Positions 1-9,160 are shown, counted from the stretch's first letter. The stretch is 64,000 nucleotides of DNA from Plantactinospora mayteni (GCF_016862935.1 NZ_BONX01000038.1:1-64000); one strand, 5' to 3'. The notes: generated by a model not told the origin, from the sequence alone. Translations and numbers: made by a program.

Positions 1-32
1 AACCAGCTCGCTGGCTGTAAGGAGGCACTTCG

Positions 33-446
33 ATGTCAGTAGGCCACACCGGCGTTACCACTCTCGAAGGCCCACAGGGGCACGAGCACGAGCAGGATTG
101 CGGCATACGCGAGGTACTCGACCGCATCGGAGACAAGTGGTCGGTGCTGGTGGTGGTGGAGTTGGCCGCCGGAGTGCGCCGCTTCCGGCAGTTGCAGCGG
201 GCGGTGCCGGGGATCTCGCAGCGGATGCTGACGCTGACGGTGCGCCGGTTGGAACGCGACGGACTGCTCACCCGCAGCGTCTACCCGACCGTCCCGCCAC
301 AGGTCGAGTACGAGCTGACCAAGATGGGCCACAGCCTCCATACCCAGGTGCGGGGGTTGGCCGACTGGGCCGCCGCGCACCGCGACGCAGTAGTCGAATC
401 CAGGCGGCGCTTCGACCGCGAACGGGCCCAGTCGGAGCTCCAATGA
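33..446 (+). CDS. HxlR-family transcriptional regulator
   Basis: This 137-residue protein is a winged-helix regulator of the HxlR type. The N-terminal Cys region (residues 20-26) is followed by the family core IGDKWSVLVVVELAAGVRRF, the recognition-helix region ISQRMLTLTVRRLERDGLL and the wing segment VPPQVEYELTKMG. Family members are small dimeric sensors, often of oxidants or electrophiles, and usually control an adjacent or divergent gene. The start is set by an AAGGAGG about 8 bases upstream. Its likely target would lie to the left, outside the window, because the gene to the right is a convergent recombinase remnant. Family call is firm; ligand is unknown. Confidence 0.9.
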   Translation: MSVGHTGVTTLEGPQGHEHEQDCGIREVLDRIGDKWSVLVVVELAAGVRRFRQLQRAVPGISQRMLTLTVRRLERDGLLTRSVYPTVPPQVEYELTKMGHSLHTQVRGLADWAAAHRDAVVESRRRFDRERAQSELQ

Positions 447-489
447 TCGATACAACGCCCGCTCATCGGCAAATCCGCATGTTAGGCCG

Positions 490-1405
490 TTACGTTCCGG
501 AGGCCATGTAGGCGGCGAGGATGTAGTTGGGGTGGCGGTCGAGGTTCTTGCGGGCACGGTCGTAACGCATGGTGGTGCGGGGGTCGGCGTGGCGGGCGGC
601 GATCTGCACGTCGCGGAGGCTGACGCCGGCGTCGAGCATGGTGGTGACGAAGGTGTGACGCAGCATGTGTGGGTGCATCCTCGGCATCCGGATCCCGGCG
701 TTGGCGGCCAGGTGCTTGAGCCGGCGGGTCGCGGCGTGGCGGTCCATCCTGGCTCCGAGGAGGTTGCGCAGGATCGGGCCGTCGAAGCGGCCGTCGACCG
801 CTCGATCGACGGCCCTGGCCACCGCTGGCGGTAGAGGAACGAGGACGACTTTGCCGCCCTTGCCTCGCACCCGCAGGACGCGGTGGCCGTGCTCCTCTCC
901 GATGTCGCTGATATTCGAGCCGCAGGCTTCGAAGATTCGCAGCCCGAGCAGGCCGAGCATGGTGACCAACGCGAAGTCGTTCGGGTTGTCGGACTGTCGT
1001 GCGGTGGTGATCAGTGCCTCGAACTGAAGGTGACCGAGCCCGAGGGTGGGTGATTCGGGTGGGACCACCGGTCTGCGGACGTAGTCGGCGGGTGAGTGCG
1101 GGAGGATGTCGTCGATGACGCAGACGCGGTAGAAGCCGATCACTACCGATAGGCGGCGGGAGACGGTCGAGGGCTGGAAGCGCCGGACGTCCTGCAGCCA
1201 GCGCACGTACCGCTCGATGTCGACGCGCGGCTGACAGTGGATCCAATTCTTGTCTGGTGCACCAGGTCAGGAAGACACGTAGGTCGGAGTCGGTGTGCGA
1301 CCGGGTGTCACCTCGGTAGCGACCGAGGTAGGCGGCTACCGCCGCACGGAGAACGCGGCGATCAAGTGAGTCAGTACTGGAACCGGAAGCGGGAGAGGTA
1401 GTCAT
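490..1405 (-). pseudogene. Tyrosine recombinase (phage-type integrase), frameshifted
   Basis: The C-terminal catalytic domain is intact from about 1206 down to 490. It has the first Arg in LLGLRIFEACG, the HMLRHTF box, the ARHADPRTTMRYD segment with the second His and the Tyr nucleophile. The N-terminal SAM-like core-binding domain (LRVFLTWCTRQELDPLSAAR) lies in another frame, read from 1405 to about 1225. Reading on in the second frame gives VDIERYVRWLQDVRRFQ, exactly where the family continues, so a single-base indel near 1213-1235 splits the gene. A shorter product from a GTG at 1206 would lack most of the DNA-binding arm. It may be an inactive integrase of a degraded element or a plasmid-type XerC/D relative. 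No attachment site was recognised. Confidence 0.85.
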
Positions 1406-1552
1406 ACCTCACGGTGCGTCACGGTCACAGGCAGTGCCAGCAGACCCGCCAAGCGGTATGTGCGTACACCTGATCATGGCCGTGCCCGTCCGACGGCTGA
1501 CAGACAGGGGCATGGTCGGGAACTGTCGCACCTGAGTGGCAAGCTCGCGTCT

Positions 1553-1909
1553 ATGCATGCCGACGCTGAGCACGCGACGCACCCCGAGGATCTGAGCCGT
1601 CTCATCGTCGAGAGGCTCAACGCCGGTGATGTCGACGGCTTGACCGCACTCTACGAACCCCATGGGGTGCTGGCGCTGCCCGATGGTGAAATCGCGACCG
1701 GTTCCGACGAGATCCGCAGGGCTTACCAGCGCATGGTGGCCGACAGGCCCCAGTTCGAGCCGGGCATCCAGCAACCGACCCTGCTCAGCGGAGGCTTGGC
1801 CCTCACGTCATCACGTTTGGCCAATGGGGTGGTGACCGTCGAGGTGGCGCGTCGCCAGGCAGATGGCACCTGGTTGTGGGTGATAGACCAGCCCAATGTC
1901 ATCTCGTAG
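1553..1909 (+). CDS. SnoaL/NTF2-like fold protein
   Basis: This 118-residue protein begins at ATG 1553 (MHADAEHATHPEDLSRLIVE). It shows the pattern of small SnoaL or DUF4440-type alpha+beta barrel proteins: an N-terminal helix followed by ERLNAGDVDGLTALYEPHGVL, then GEIATGSDEIRRAYQRMVADRP and a C-terminal sheet ending in DGTWLWVIDQPNVIS. Such proteins are cyclases, isomerases or simple ligand binders, and sequence alone does not separate these roles. An upstream in-frame start at 1460 exists, but the extra residues look non-coding. Neighbours are a recombinase remnant and an IS remnant, so no operon context helps. Confidence 0.75.
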   Translation: MHADAEHATHPEDLSRLIVERLNAGDVDGLTALYEPHGVLALPDGEIATGSDEIRRAYQRMVADRPQFEPGIQQPTLLSGGLALTSSRLANGVVTVEVARRQADGTWLWVIDQPNVIS

Positions 1910-1950
1910 CTCAAAGCCCCGCAGGCGGTCGTCGTACCCGGCCCACGCCC

Positions 1951-2619
1951 TCATCTCGGCTGCTTGTTCAGAGCGAGCTTCCAGTCGGGTAGCGCGCTGC
2001 CGTCGGCGGGCTTGCGGTACGGGATGATCACCTCGGGGTTGCCGCGGTAGGCGCCGTCGGCCATGACCGGCCGTCCGGCCAGCTTCTGGTCGATACCACT
2101 GGTCCGGTAGACGATCGTGTCGTTGCGGTTGCCGGGCTGCGGATCGCCGAGGGCGACGACGAGGCGGGTGTGTGCGTCGATGGCGACCTGCAGGTTCGTC
2201 GAGTAGCGGTAGTTCTTGCTCTGGGCGGCCAGGCGGTGGTCGCGGGTCGGGATGAGGGTGCCGTCGACGATGGTGATCTGGTCGACCCGGCGGCGGCGTA
2301 CCGGGGCCAGGGCGAGCAGAGGGCCGACAGTGTCGATGACCCGGTGCGCGGCGGAGTGCGACACCCCGAACAGCGGACCGATCTACCGCATCGTCAGATT
2401 CGTGCGCCAGTACGTGGCGACCAGCAACACCCGATCCGGCAGGTCAAGAGACCACTGCCTGCCCGGCCGACCATCAGCGATCGCGTCACCGCCACGCCGG
2501 GCGATCAGCCGGACCAGACGGCGGAACTGAACGGGCTGCAGCCCAGTGAACGGGAAGATCCACTCCGGGCGGCCTGCCGAGATCACCTGCACCCCGACAT
2601 CATCGACGACCGTCCCCAC
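1951..2619 (-). pseudogene. IS5-type DDE transposase, internal stop and 3' truncation
   Basis: Read right to left, the N-terminal part (2619-2383) has the IS5-family helical domain (FTGLQPVQFRRLVRLIARRG, LPDRVLLVATYWRTNLTMR). The same frame then hits a TAG at 2383-2385 and continues directly as IGPLFGVSHSAAHRVIDTVG, so the stop is a simple nonsense change, possibly CAG to TAG. The DDE core follows, with IVDGTLIPTRD carrying the first Asp and VMADGAYRGNPEVIIP the second. The frame ends at LALNKQPR, before the region that should carry the catalytic Glu, so the 3' end is lost too. It cannot encode an active transposase. No terminal inverted repeats were identified. Confidence 0.85.
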
Positions 2620-2773
2620 CGGACAGTCACCGGGTTACGAGACATCCTTTAGGGAAGAAGATCAAGGATCAAGGGCTGTCTGGTGGCAGTGTGCATGATG
2701 CCGGGCCGACCGGGGCGGGTAGCATCCGCGTGGTTCGTCGACGGAAGAAAACCGACGGGAAGGAAACAGGTCA

Positions 2774-3556
2774 GTGCGTACTCTGCGGACAGCGGCTCCG
2801 GTTGTCGTCCTCGTTGCCGCGATGAGTCTTTCGGTCACGGGTTGCGGCGTCGGTGCGGGATCCACCGACAGTTCGGCGCCGCGCGGGGAAACATCCGCGC
2901 CGACACAGCTCAGCCCGGTGGAGAAGCTGGCGGACGCGGCGGCGAAGACGAACCAGGGGGTCATGACCGTCGTCCTACAGCACTCTGGCCTGACGGCCGA
3001 CCACAGAATGGACCCGGCCAACAAGAAGGCCACTATGAGCATCGCCATTCCGGATCCGGCGGGCGACACCCTCCGGGCCGAACTGATCCAGATCGGCACC
3101 GACCTGTACGTACGAACGCGTGACCTGCCCGGCGTGCCCAAGATGTGGATGCACATCGGTGTCGCGACCCTTCCGGCCGGCAGTTCGTTCAACCTGCTGG
3201 CCGAGAGCGACCACACCGGGGCGGCCGACCTCGTAAGCTGCGTCGTCACCGCGAAACGGAAGGGTGGGGCCGACTTCGTCGGCACGCTGGACCTGACCCG
3301 CTCGCACTCCATCAGCCGGAAGGTGCTCGACGGACTCGGCCCGAAGGCAACGGCCGTTCCCTTCAGCGCTGTCACGAGCCCCGACGGAAACTTCTTCGAA
3401 TTCAACATCGACGTACCGAGCGTGGACCCGACCTACGGCGCGCTCCGATACACCTACAGCAGGTCAGACGGGGTGGACGCCAAGCGGCCGGCCGCCTCCG
3501 AGGTCACCGACATCACCGCGCTACCACGATCGGTGATCGACCGCTTCGAGCTTTGA
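2774..3556 (+). CDS. Secreted lipoprotein, LppX/LprG-like in general plan
   Basis: This 260-residue protein starts at GTG 2774 behind a GGAAGGAAA ribosome-binding site. Its N-terminus has Arg residues, a hydrophobic stretch and a lipobox ending LSVTGC (Cys near residue 24), so it should be a lipoprotein on the outer face of the membrane. The mature part begins with a low-complexity linker. It continues as VEKLADAAAKTNQGVMTVVL, with alternating strands and a segment IGTDLYVRTRDLPGVPKMWMHI, a pattern seen in actinobacterial lipoproteins of the LppX/LprG kind. No catalytic motif is seen. It is isolated between an IS remnant and a convergent VOC pseudogene. Export is well supported; function is unknown. 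Confidence 0.8.
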   Translation: MRTLRTAAPVVVLVAAMSLSVTGCGVGAGSTDSSAPRGETSAPTQLSPVEKLADAAAKTNQGVMTVVLQHSGLTADHRMDPANKKATMSIAIPDPAGDTLRAELIQIGTDLYVRTRDLPGVPKMWMHIGVATLPAGSSFNLLAESDHTGAADLVSCVVTAKRKGGADFVGTLDLTRSHSISRKVLDGLGPKATAVPFSAVTSPDGNFFEFNIDVPSVDPTYGALRYTYSRSDGVDAKRPAASEVTDITALPRSVIDRFEL

Positions 3557-3626
3557 CCAGCCGAAACACTCCCACTACCGCGACGCCAACCGCCCCCAGG
3601 TCCCTGCCTTCGGTCTCCGAGATAAC

Positions 3627-3988
3627 TCAACCATCGCCGGGGAGATCCCACCGGTTACCGGCGATGTCAAGAAAGACCGCGACCCGGCCATAGGGTTCCG
3701 AGCGCGGCTCCCGAACGTACGCGGCGTCGAAGACTTCGACCCGGAGAAAAAACCGACTCGGCCGGCGGCCTGGTCACCGACAGCGGCATCTTGGCGTTCA
3801 CCGTCTGCGCGGGCGAGAAGTAGCCCGGTCTGTGCGCCGGGAGGCCGAACGACCACCCACCGCTTCGGCCGCCCGTCGTTGGTGAATGACGGTAAGTCCT
3901 CCACGAGGTCGAACCCGAGTACGTCGGTGAAGAAAACGATCGCAGGGTCGTATTCGTCAACAATCAGGGTAACCAGGTCAATCTGCAT
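3627..3988 (-). pseudogene. VOC/glyoxalase-like protein, frameshifted
   Basis: The gene starts at ATG 3988 with a typical VOC half-domain: MQIDLVTLIVDEYDPAIVFF, then LGFDLVEDLP and RWVVVRPPGAQTGLLLARA. After GRVGFF the frame breaks at a run of six A/T bases (3747-3752 on the plus strand). In the next frame the expected C-terminal half continues as RVEVFDAAYVREPRSEPYGR and VAVFLDIAGNRWDLPG, to a TGA at 3627-3629. The loop between FDAAYV and REPRSEP is also shorter than usual in the family, which suggests a small internal deletion. It could be a sequencing error in the homopolymer, but the extra deletion favours true decay. Confidence 0.75.
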
Positions 3989-4137
3989 CGCCGTAGCGTA
4001 CGTACAGCCGTATCGGCCCCGTCGTCGCCGCGCTGCCTGCGGCATGAGCGTGCACCTGATCAAGTGGTCCTGACCGGTGTCACGCTCGATCGACAGTTCT
4101 CCAGAGCTGGCTCACCGACCGCCCCGCCAAGCGGGCG

Positions 4138-4671
4138 TTACCAGCCGTCGGGATTGCGGCCCGACTCTCGTGAGATGCCCGAGCCGGTGTCCGGGTAGCC
4201 GCCGAACCGCTCGTCATGTAAGTGCGCGAAGAAGTAGCACATCGCCTCGCACTCCGCGTCCATCACAGCCATGGCGGGGTCAGCGTGGACCCCGAGGTAG
4301 AACTCCTGACCCGCTGCGACGATGAACCCGCGGCAGTACAGGAAGCCATCATCCGATCCATCGGTATGTTCGTGGACCTCTTGTCGATCGAGGTCGTACA
4401 GCTTTCGCTCGACCACCCGGTCCAGGTTCGTCAGCTCCGCGCTCGACAGGTCGGCACACAGCCGCCGGAGATGCGTCAGGAACTGATCCATCCAGGCTTC
4501 GAGGGCATAGAGGCTGCCGTTGTCGTCGTCCGCCGCCGGATCACGCTCGACCAGCGCCGCGCGGACGCGAGCCGGCTCCGGCCCGCACATTCCCCACGCC
4601 GACTCGACCAACCCCCAGAAGCAAGCCTCCTCGGTTGGGGTCGGCACCCGGCCCCGGCCATCCGCCGCCAC
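4138..4671 (-). CDS. DUF4240-like protein
   Basis: This 177-residue acidic protein matches the general pattern of DUF4240: EEACFWGLVESAW at the N-terminus, a helical segment LEAWMDQFLTHLRRLCADLS, and the diagnostic-looking GSDDGFLYCRGFIVAAGQEF followed by HADPAMAVM. The family's role is not established; members are small soluble proteins, often near other hypothetical genes. The C-terminus continues beyond the usual domain with a Cys-containing helix and a polar tail. The start is uncertain: GTG 4671 is the longest form, and GTG 4647 is also possible; neither has a strong ribosome-binding site. It is divergent from the metallophosphoesterase at 4897. Confidence 0.75.
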   Translation of the reverse strand: MAADGRGRVPTPTEEACFWGLVESAWGMCGPEPARVRAALVERDPAADDDNGSLYALEAWMDQFLTHLRRLCADLSSAELTNLDRVVERKLYDLDRQEVHEHTDGSDDGFLYCRGFIVAAGQEFYLGVHADPAMAVMDAECEAMCYFFAHLHDERFGGYPDTGSGISRESGRNPDGW

Positions 4672-4896
4672 GGAAGGAGGGTACCGGGCCCCACCGACAT
4701 CGGATCCACGACCGAACGGCCAGGTGAGGCGCGACGGGAAGCCTCCGTTCGTACCATCCGCTCACACTTTGTCCGCGGCTCGCGAGGGCGCCGAGATGCA
4801 CATTGGCGGGTCGCGTCGGGTCGGCGGAAGTTTGCACCGCGCTGCCCGTCCTGGTAGCCATGCACCGTATCGACAAAGAGCGGCTACCGTGTCGGC

Positions 4897-5700
4897 GTGC
4901 GCATCATCGGTCGTGATGTCGAACCGGTCACGGAAATTGCCTACCGGCGGGCCCGGTCCGGCGGCGGCACCGAGACGGCCCGACTGACCGTGGGACGCCT
5001 GGCCGTCGGTCAGCTGCCCACCGGTTGTGACGCGGTACTCGTAACCGGAGATCTGCAGGGTGTGACGCCCTCGCCGTGGGGCGGCCCGCCCGTGCTGCTG
5101 GGCGTTGCGCTGGGCGACTATCTGTCGGTCTGGGCTGAGCAGGAACTCATCCCACCGCCGGCGCGCCTCGCCGTGGTCCTCGCCGGTGACCTCTACTGCG
5201 CCCCCACCGCCGACCGCCGGGGTGCCTCCGGCGAAGTCGCCGACGTGTGGTGGGCCCTGGCCTCCGTCGGCTGCCGGTTGATCGTCGGCGTGGCCGGCAA
5301 CCACGACGTTGTCGCGAGCGATCAACTCGCCGAACTCGGCCCTGCGGCGGCGCTACTGGACGGAGACTGGATCGACCACGGCGGGGTACGCTTCGCCGGA
5401 GTCGGCAACATCGTCGGCGATCCGCGCCGGCCTGGCCGCCGAAGCGAACAGAGCCAACTGGCCCGCCTCGGCGCCGCACTCACCGGCCGCCCCTCCGTAC
5501 TCGTTCTGCATGAAGGACCGCCGGGCGAGCACATCGACCAGCCCGGTAACCCCGTCATCGGCGCTCACCTGCGCGAGCATCCACCGACCTTGACCGTGTG
5601 CGGGCATGTCCACTGGGAAGCACCCCTGGCCCGACTCGGTGCTGGGCACGTGCTCAACGTCGATGGCCGGGCCATCCTCCTGACGCCGCAACCCGATTGA
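4897..5700 (+). CDS. Calcineurin-like metallophosphoesterase
   Basis: This 267-residue protein carries the dimetal phosphoesterase motifs in order: VLVTGDLQG (variant of the D-x-H/GDxxD block), a second Asp in VLAGDLY, GNHD at about residue 129, a catalytic-type His in VLHEGPPGEH, and CGHVHWEAP near the C-terminus. The start is GTG 4897. Such enzymes hydrolyse phosphomonoesters or diesters, but the substrate cannot be read from the sequence. The first block lacks the usual D-x-H and may be supplied by residues around SPWGG, so the metal site may be slightly unusual. The upstream neighbour is divergent and the downstream neighbour is a pseudogene, so it appears monocistronic. Confidence 0.85.
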   Translation: MRIIGRDVEPVTEIAYRRARSGGGTETARLTVGRLAVGQLPTGCDAVLVTGDLQGVTPSPWGGPPVLLGVALGDYLSVWAEQELIPPPARLAVVLAGDLYCAPTADRRGASGEVADVWWALASVGCRLIVGVAGNHDVVASDQLAELGPAAALLDGDWIDHGGVRFAGVGNIVGDPRRPGRRSEQSQLARLGAALTGRPSVLVLHEGPPGEHIDQPGNPVIGAHLREHPPTLTVCGHVHWEAPLARLGAGHVLNVDGRAILLTPQPD

Positions 5701-6010
5701 CGACCAAACGATCTGGCACTGCCACGGGACAACGCCATCATCACCACCAGTTCGCTCGTCCGCGTCCGCCCTCAGATGTCGGCAAGGGAACCGCACCGAG
5801 GCCGACCGCCGGCACCAGACACGGTGCCCAACGGGCCGGCCCCATTCGTTGTCTCATCGGCCCACAATCGACTGCACTCATCCCGGCTCGTCCGTGTAGC
5901 GTTGCATCCACGGTGTCATCACCGAGCGTTGCGCTTCTTTGTGGCGTGCTTCCGTGCGGTGAAGCGGACGGGACCGGCCTGGTTCGGATCCGGCATGGCA
6001 GCATCGTTGG
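5701..6010. other. Intergenic, no gene recognised
   Basis: About 310 bases between the phosphoesterase and the methyltransferase pseudogene. Open frames exist on both strands but none has a recognisable product or a convincing ribosome-binding site. Confidence 0.5.
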
Positions 6011-6655
6011 GTGACCGAGACGACGGACTGGCGCGACTGGCATTCGCCGTACGCCGACGACACGTCAGCGTTGTCAGGGAGACTGTGGCTCCTGCAGCGC
6101 CACATCGGAGACTGACTGGACGAACGGCCGGAGTCCTGGTTGCGGGTCGTCAGCGTGTGCGCGGGCCAGGGCAATGACCTCGTCGGTGTCCTGACACGGC
6201 GCTCGGATGCCTACCGGGTGCATGCGGCGCTGATCGAGAAGGACCCGCGCAACGTCTCAGCCGCACGGGAGGGCGCCGCCACAGCCGGTCTCGACGGGAT
6301 CACCATCATGTGTGCCGATGCCGGTGACTTCGCCGCGTACCGCACCGCTGTCCCGCCAACCTGGTCCTTCTCGCTGCCGTACTGGGCAACATCGGCGACC
6401 AGGATCCGAGCAACGATCGCCCCGCTGTCGAGGCCGTGCGCGCCGGGAGCCACGGTCGTCTGGACCCGGAGACGTCGGGATCCTGACTGCCCCCGGCAGT
6501 CAGGCGCTGGTTCGCCGGGGTGGGCTTGGGTGGGCTTCACCGAGCGGGCCTTCGACGCGCCACCGGACGCGCTGTTCTCGGTCGGCGTGCATCTGTTCCA
6601 CGGGCAACCCGAGAGCCCACCTCCGAGCGGCCGGATCTTCACCTTCGTGCGGTAA
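6011..6655 (+). pseudogene. Class I SAM-dependent methyltransferase, degraded
   Basis: A coherent methyltransferase can be traced from GTG 6011 (VTETTDWRDWHSPYADDTSA), with the SAM-binding segment LRVVSVCAGQGNDLVGVL and the acidic residue region AALIEKDPRNVSAA, to the C-terminal FTERAFDAPPDALFSVGVHL at 6655. It is broken by an in-frame TGA at 6113-6115, where a Trp codon would fit (GDxLDERPESW). It is also broken by frameshifts around 6355-6365, where the reading should continue as NLVLLAAVLGNIGDQDPSN, and again around 6430-6530. Several independent lesions make this a real pseudogene, not a sequencing artefact. The intact family methylates small molecules or proteins; the target is unknown. 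Confidence 0.8.
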
Positions 6656-7019
6656 GGGCAATTCGCCGCCTGCCCAATTCTCCGGTCCGACCTCACGTCA
6701 CACGCTCGATGTAGCGCAATGTCCGCGGCAGCTCCGCGCACCGAATTTCAGCTGTTTGACACCGGCCCGTTATCCGATCGACCAGGTCGCCGCTGGTGAC
6801 TCTCGGCTGGGCGACACATCATGCCACCAGTGCAAATACGTCAGCTACCCGGCCATGGCCAAGCCCCGAAGATGACGCCAAGGCAGATTGCCAATGTCCT
6901 TGCTCATGGCCTGTTCCTGTCCCGGTAGCCGGGTCCAGCAAGCCGGAACCCCTCCTGACCCGTGCCCGACTCGCGGAGCGAGAAGTCGCGTCAGACTGGC
7001 CATCGTCATCGCCGGTCAG
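6656..7019. other. Intergenic with one gene-tail remnant
   Basis: About 360 bases without a full gene. The only recognisable content is the tail remnant at 6872-6928, annotated separately. Confidence 0.5.
6872..6928 (+). pseudogene. Remnant tail of a paralogue of the 74-aa protein at 10222
   Basis: These 19 codons read MTPRQIANVLAHGLFLSR and stop. They match the last residues of the small gene at 10222-10446 (MTPRQVTNALAHGLFLSR), and the DNA is also visibly similar on both sides of the ATG. Upstream the similarity fades with indels, so only the 3' end of a second copy survives. Confidence 0.75.
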
Positions 7020-8246
7020 CTAGCGGGCGCGGGCGCGGAGCGCTTTCCGGTAGCGGTCGAGCGCGTCCTCGACGATCCCCATCTCGTACGCCAAGGTGCC
7101 GTGCGCGCGGTCCCTCGCAAGGAATCGGAGTACGTCGAGCGGGGCGACCGCTTCCAGGAACCCGTCGGGCGTGTTGGAACGGATCACCGGGATGCTCACG
7201 ACGGATCCCGAGCCGCTGTCGGAGTACTGGTGTCCCCAGCGACACGGCCAGGCGCGTACCGCGGTCTCACCGAGATACCGGACCGCGCCGTCGACAAACT
7301 CGTCACCGGCCGCCGCCCGCACCGCCTCGGGGCTGTCGAAGCGATCCAGCATCAGACGTTCCAGCGCCGCGAGGGAGTCGAGTGAAAAGTCGAAAGGGAA
7401 GTCGTCGGGCAGATGGCGGTTCCGCCACCGTTCCAGCACCACGTCCATCACGCCGAGCCATTCGTCCAGAGAACGGCGGGCGGGCGGGTCCAGGTATCTC
7501 CGGTCGTCCTCCATGTACCACCCGAGGGTATCGGGCTCGGCCGCCGGCGCACCCGCGGGTGGCCCGCTGCTGCCCCGGCGGGCCACCGGAAGGCCGAACT
7601 CCTCGCGCAACGCCTCGGCCTGCTCCGGCGTGAGAAGGACGTAGCAATCCGTCCCGCCGTCGTCCTCTCCATCGACCTGGTAGAAACCCCGTGGATCGGT
7701 CCCCCCAGGCGTCAGGTCGTCAAGACCCTCCCGGATCGCCTCGAGGTCCAGGCAACGCGGCGACCGATGCTCCAGCGCCCACCAGTATGACTGGCCGTCG
7801 CGCCGAAAGTGCAGGCTCTGTTCCCCGTCCTCGTCCTCCACCAGCTCGATGTCATCGATCACGACTGAGCCGCCGGAGCACGCCACCGCCCGCTCCAGAA
7901 GCATTCGGTACCCCTCCGCCGGGTTGTCCACCTTGCCGGGGACCCGCACGCCGATGCCCAAGGGGCCGAACGCCCGCATCAGCTCGCCGGCATCCCGCTC
8001 CTCGTCGAGGTCCGCCCACTGACGGATCTCGACCAACCCGGCCACAGCCCTGGTGTCCGACTCGATGCCGAGCTGCGCCAACCGCTCCGCCAACCCCTGG
8101 TACGTCCGCCGAAGTCCTGTCGCCACAAGGAAAGTCTGACATTCGACCCAACGATCACCGCGCGGGCCGCCCACCGCGATGACGCCATCGGTCGCACGGC
8201 CCGAACCCTGCCAGAGCCCGGCCTGCTCGGCTACCACCATGGTCAC
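7020..8246 (-). CDS. Hypothetical protein, 408 aa
   Basis: A long single-frame protein from ATG 8246 with good codon-position bias, which I do not recognise. It is acidic and soluble, with no signal peptide or membrane segment. The N-terminal third includes GDRWVECQTFLVATGLRRTY and a helical region. The middle has a linker rich in Gly, Ala and Pro (near GPPAGAPAAEPD). The last third contains WLGVMDVVLERWRNRHLPDD and FDSPEAVRAAAGDEFVDGAV. It ends in a domain with WPCRWGHQYSDSGSGS and VVSIPVIRSNTPDGFLEAV, a pattern seen in uncharacterised actinobacterial proteins. No catalytic motif is evident. Neighbours do not suggest an operon. Confidence 0.7.
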   Translation of the reverse strand: MTMVVAEQAGLWQGSGRATDGVIAVGGPRGDRWVECQTFLVATGLRRTYQGLAERLAQLGIESDTRAVAGLVEIRQWADLDEERDAGELMRAFGPLGIGVRVPGKVDNPAEGYRMLLERAVACSGGSVVIDDIELVEDEDGEQSLHFRRDGQSYWWALEHRSPRCLDLEAIREGLDDLTPGGTDPRGFYQVDGEDDGGTDCYVLLTPEQAEALREEFGLPVARRGSSGPPAGAPAAEPDTLGWYMEDDRRYLDPPARRSLDEWLGVMDVVLERWRNRHLPDDFPFDFSLDSLAALERLMLDRFDSPEAVRAAAGDEFVDGAVRYLGETAVRAWPCRWGHQYSDSGSGSVVSIPVIRSNTPDGFLEAVAPLDVLRFLARDRAHGTLAYEMGIVEDALDRYRKALRARAR

Positions 8247-8689
8247 GTCGTAGTCAGACCATGCGGTGGCTACGCTGCGGGCACGCGAACCCGGTGAGGA
8301 TCACGCCGCGGACCGCAGGATCGGATGGTGGCCTGGGCCATCACCTGGCCGAGGACGTCCATCGCCGCGTTACCTCTTCCAACTTCGCCGTTCACAGGGC
8401 ACGCCGGGCTCAGAAATAACCGAACCGCGACCGGCGGCAATGGATTTCCGATGGACCTCACGTACTCGACGCCTCAACCCGGAACGTTGTGCACTGGGAC
8501 CGGTCCATACCGGCGTGGAGTCCACGACGGTGGGTGACGGGTGTGGCATCCGGGCGCGCACGATCGGCGGCAGATGTGGACGCCGGCAGCCGCCGGGGAG
8601 CCATCCGTGGGTGGCCGCACACCGTGTTCCCGAGCCAAGGCCGCGGTGGAAGTCCTCCCGCAAACCAGCATGATCAGGCTGGCCCAGGC
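8247..8689. other. Intergenic, no gene recognised
   Basis: About 440 bases between the 408-aa hypothetical gene and the HxlR gene. Only short frames with no recognisable similarity were seen. Confidence 0.5.
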
Positions 8690-9052
8690 TCATCGCGCGG
8701 TGTCGTAGGCGCGACGTGCCCGCTCCACCTTTTCGAGGTGGGCATCGGTCCAGGTGGCCAGGTGCGCGAAGAGCGGACCGAGGCTGGCACCCAGCTCGGT
8801 GATCTCGTACTCGACTCGGGGTGGCACCTCGGCGTGGTAGGTGCGTGCCACCAGCCCGTCGCGTTCGAGTTGGCGTAGCCGCTGGGTGAGTACCTTCGGC
8901 GTGATGCTGGTCAGCCGGCGCTCGAGCTCCACGAATCGCTGCCGACCGTACTCGTGAAGAGCCCAGAGGATGGGCGTGGTCCATCGACTGAACACGATAT
9001 CGACGACCGGCGCGACCGGACAGGCCAGCTCGGGGTCCGCTGATCGCTCCAT
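8690..9052 (-). CDS. HxlR-family transcriptional regulator
   Basis: This 120-residue HxlR protein is divergent from the NmrA-like gene at 9161. It has the winged-helix core VFSRWTTPILWALHEYGRQR, then FVELERRLTSITPKVLTQRL, RQLERDGLVAR and the wing VPPRVEYEITELGASL. A Cys at residue 11 (ELACPVAP) sits where redox-sensing members carry their reactive Cys. Arrangement with a divergent NAD(P)-binding protein is the classic HxlR plan, in which the regulator represses both genes. A perfect 10-bp palindrome in the shared intergenic region is a candidate operator. Family call is firm; the inducer is inferred only by analogy. Confidence 0.92.
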   Translation of the reverse strand: MERSADPELACPVAPVVDIVFSRWTTPILWALHEYGRQRFVELERRLTSITPKVLTQRLRQLERDGLVARTYHAEVPPRVEYEITELGASLGPLFAHLATWTDAHLEKVERARRAYDTAR

Positions 9053-9084
9053 ATGTCCTCCGTCACAACGGCAATACTATCCTC

Positions 9085-9094
9085 TAGGTACCTA
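9085..9094. promoter_or_regulatory. Palindrome TAGGTACCTA, candidate HxlR operator
   Basis: A perfect 10-bp palindrome lies in the 108-bp divergent region, flanked by ACTATCC on one side and CTATACC on the other, so AT-rich promoter-like sequence surrounds it. Position between the two starts fits autorepression and repression of the NmrA-like gene. This is inference from layout. Confidence 0.5.
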
Positions 9095-9160
9095 CTATAC
9101 CTGCGCCACTAACGTCACCCTCAGCCGCGCGAGCGACGCGGTTGAACTGGAGAGACAGAC

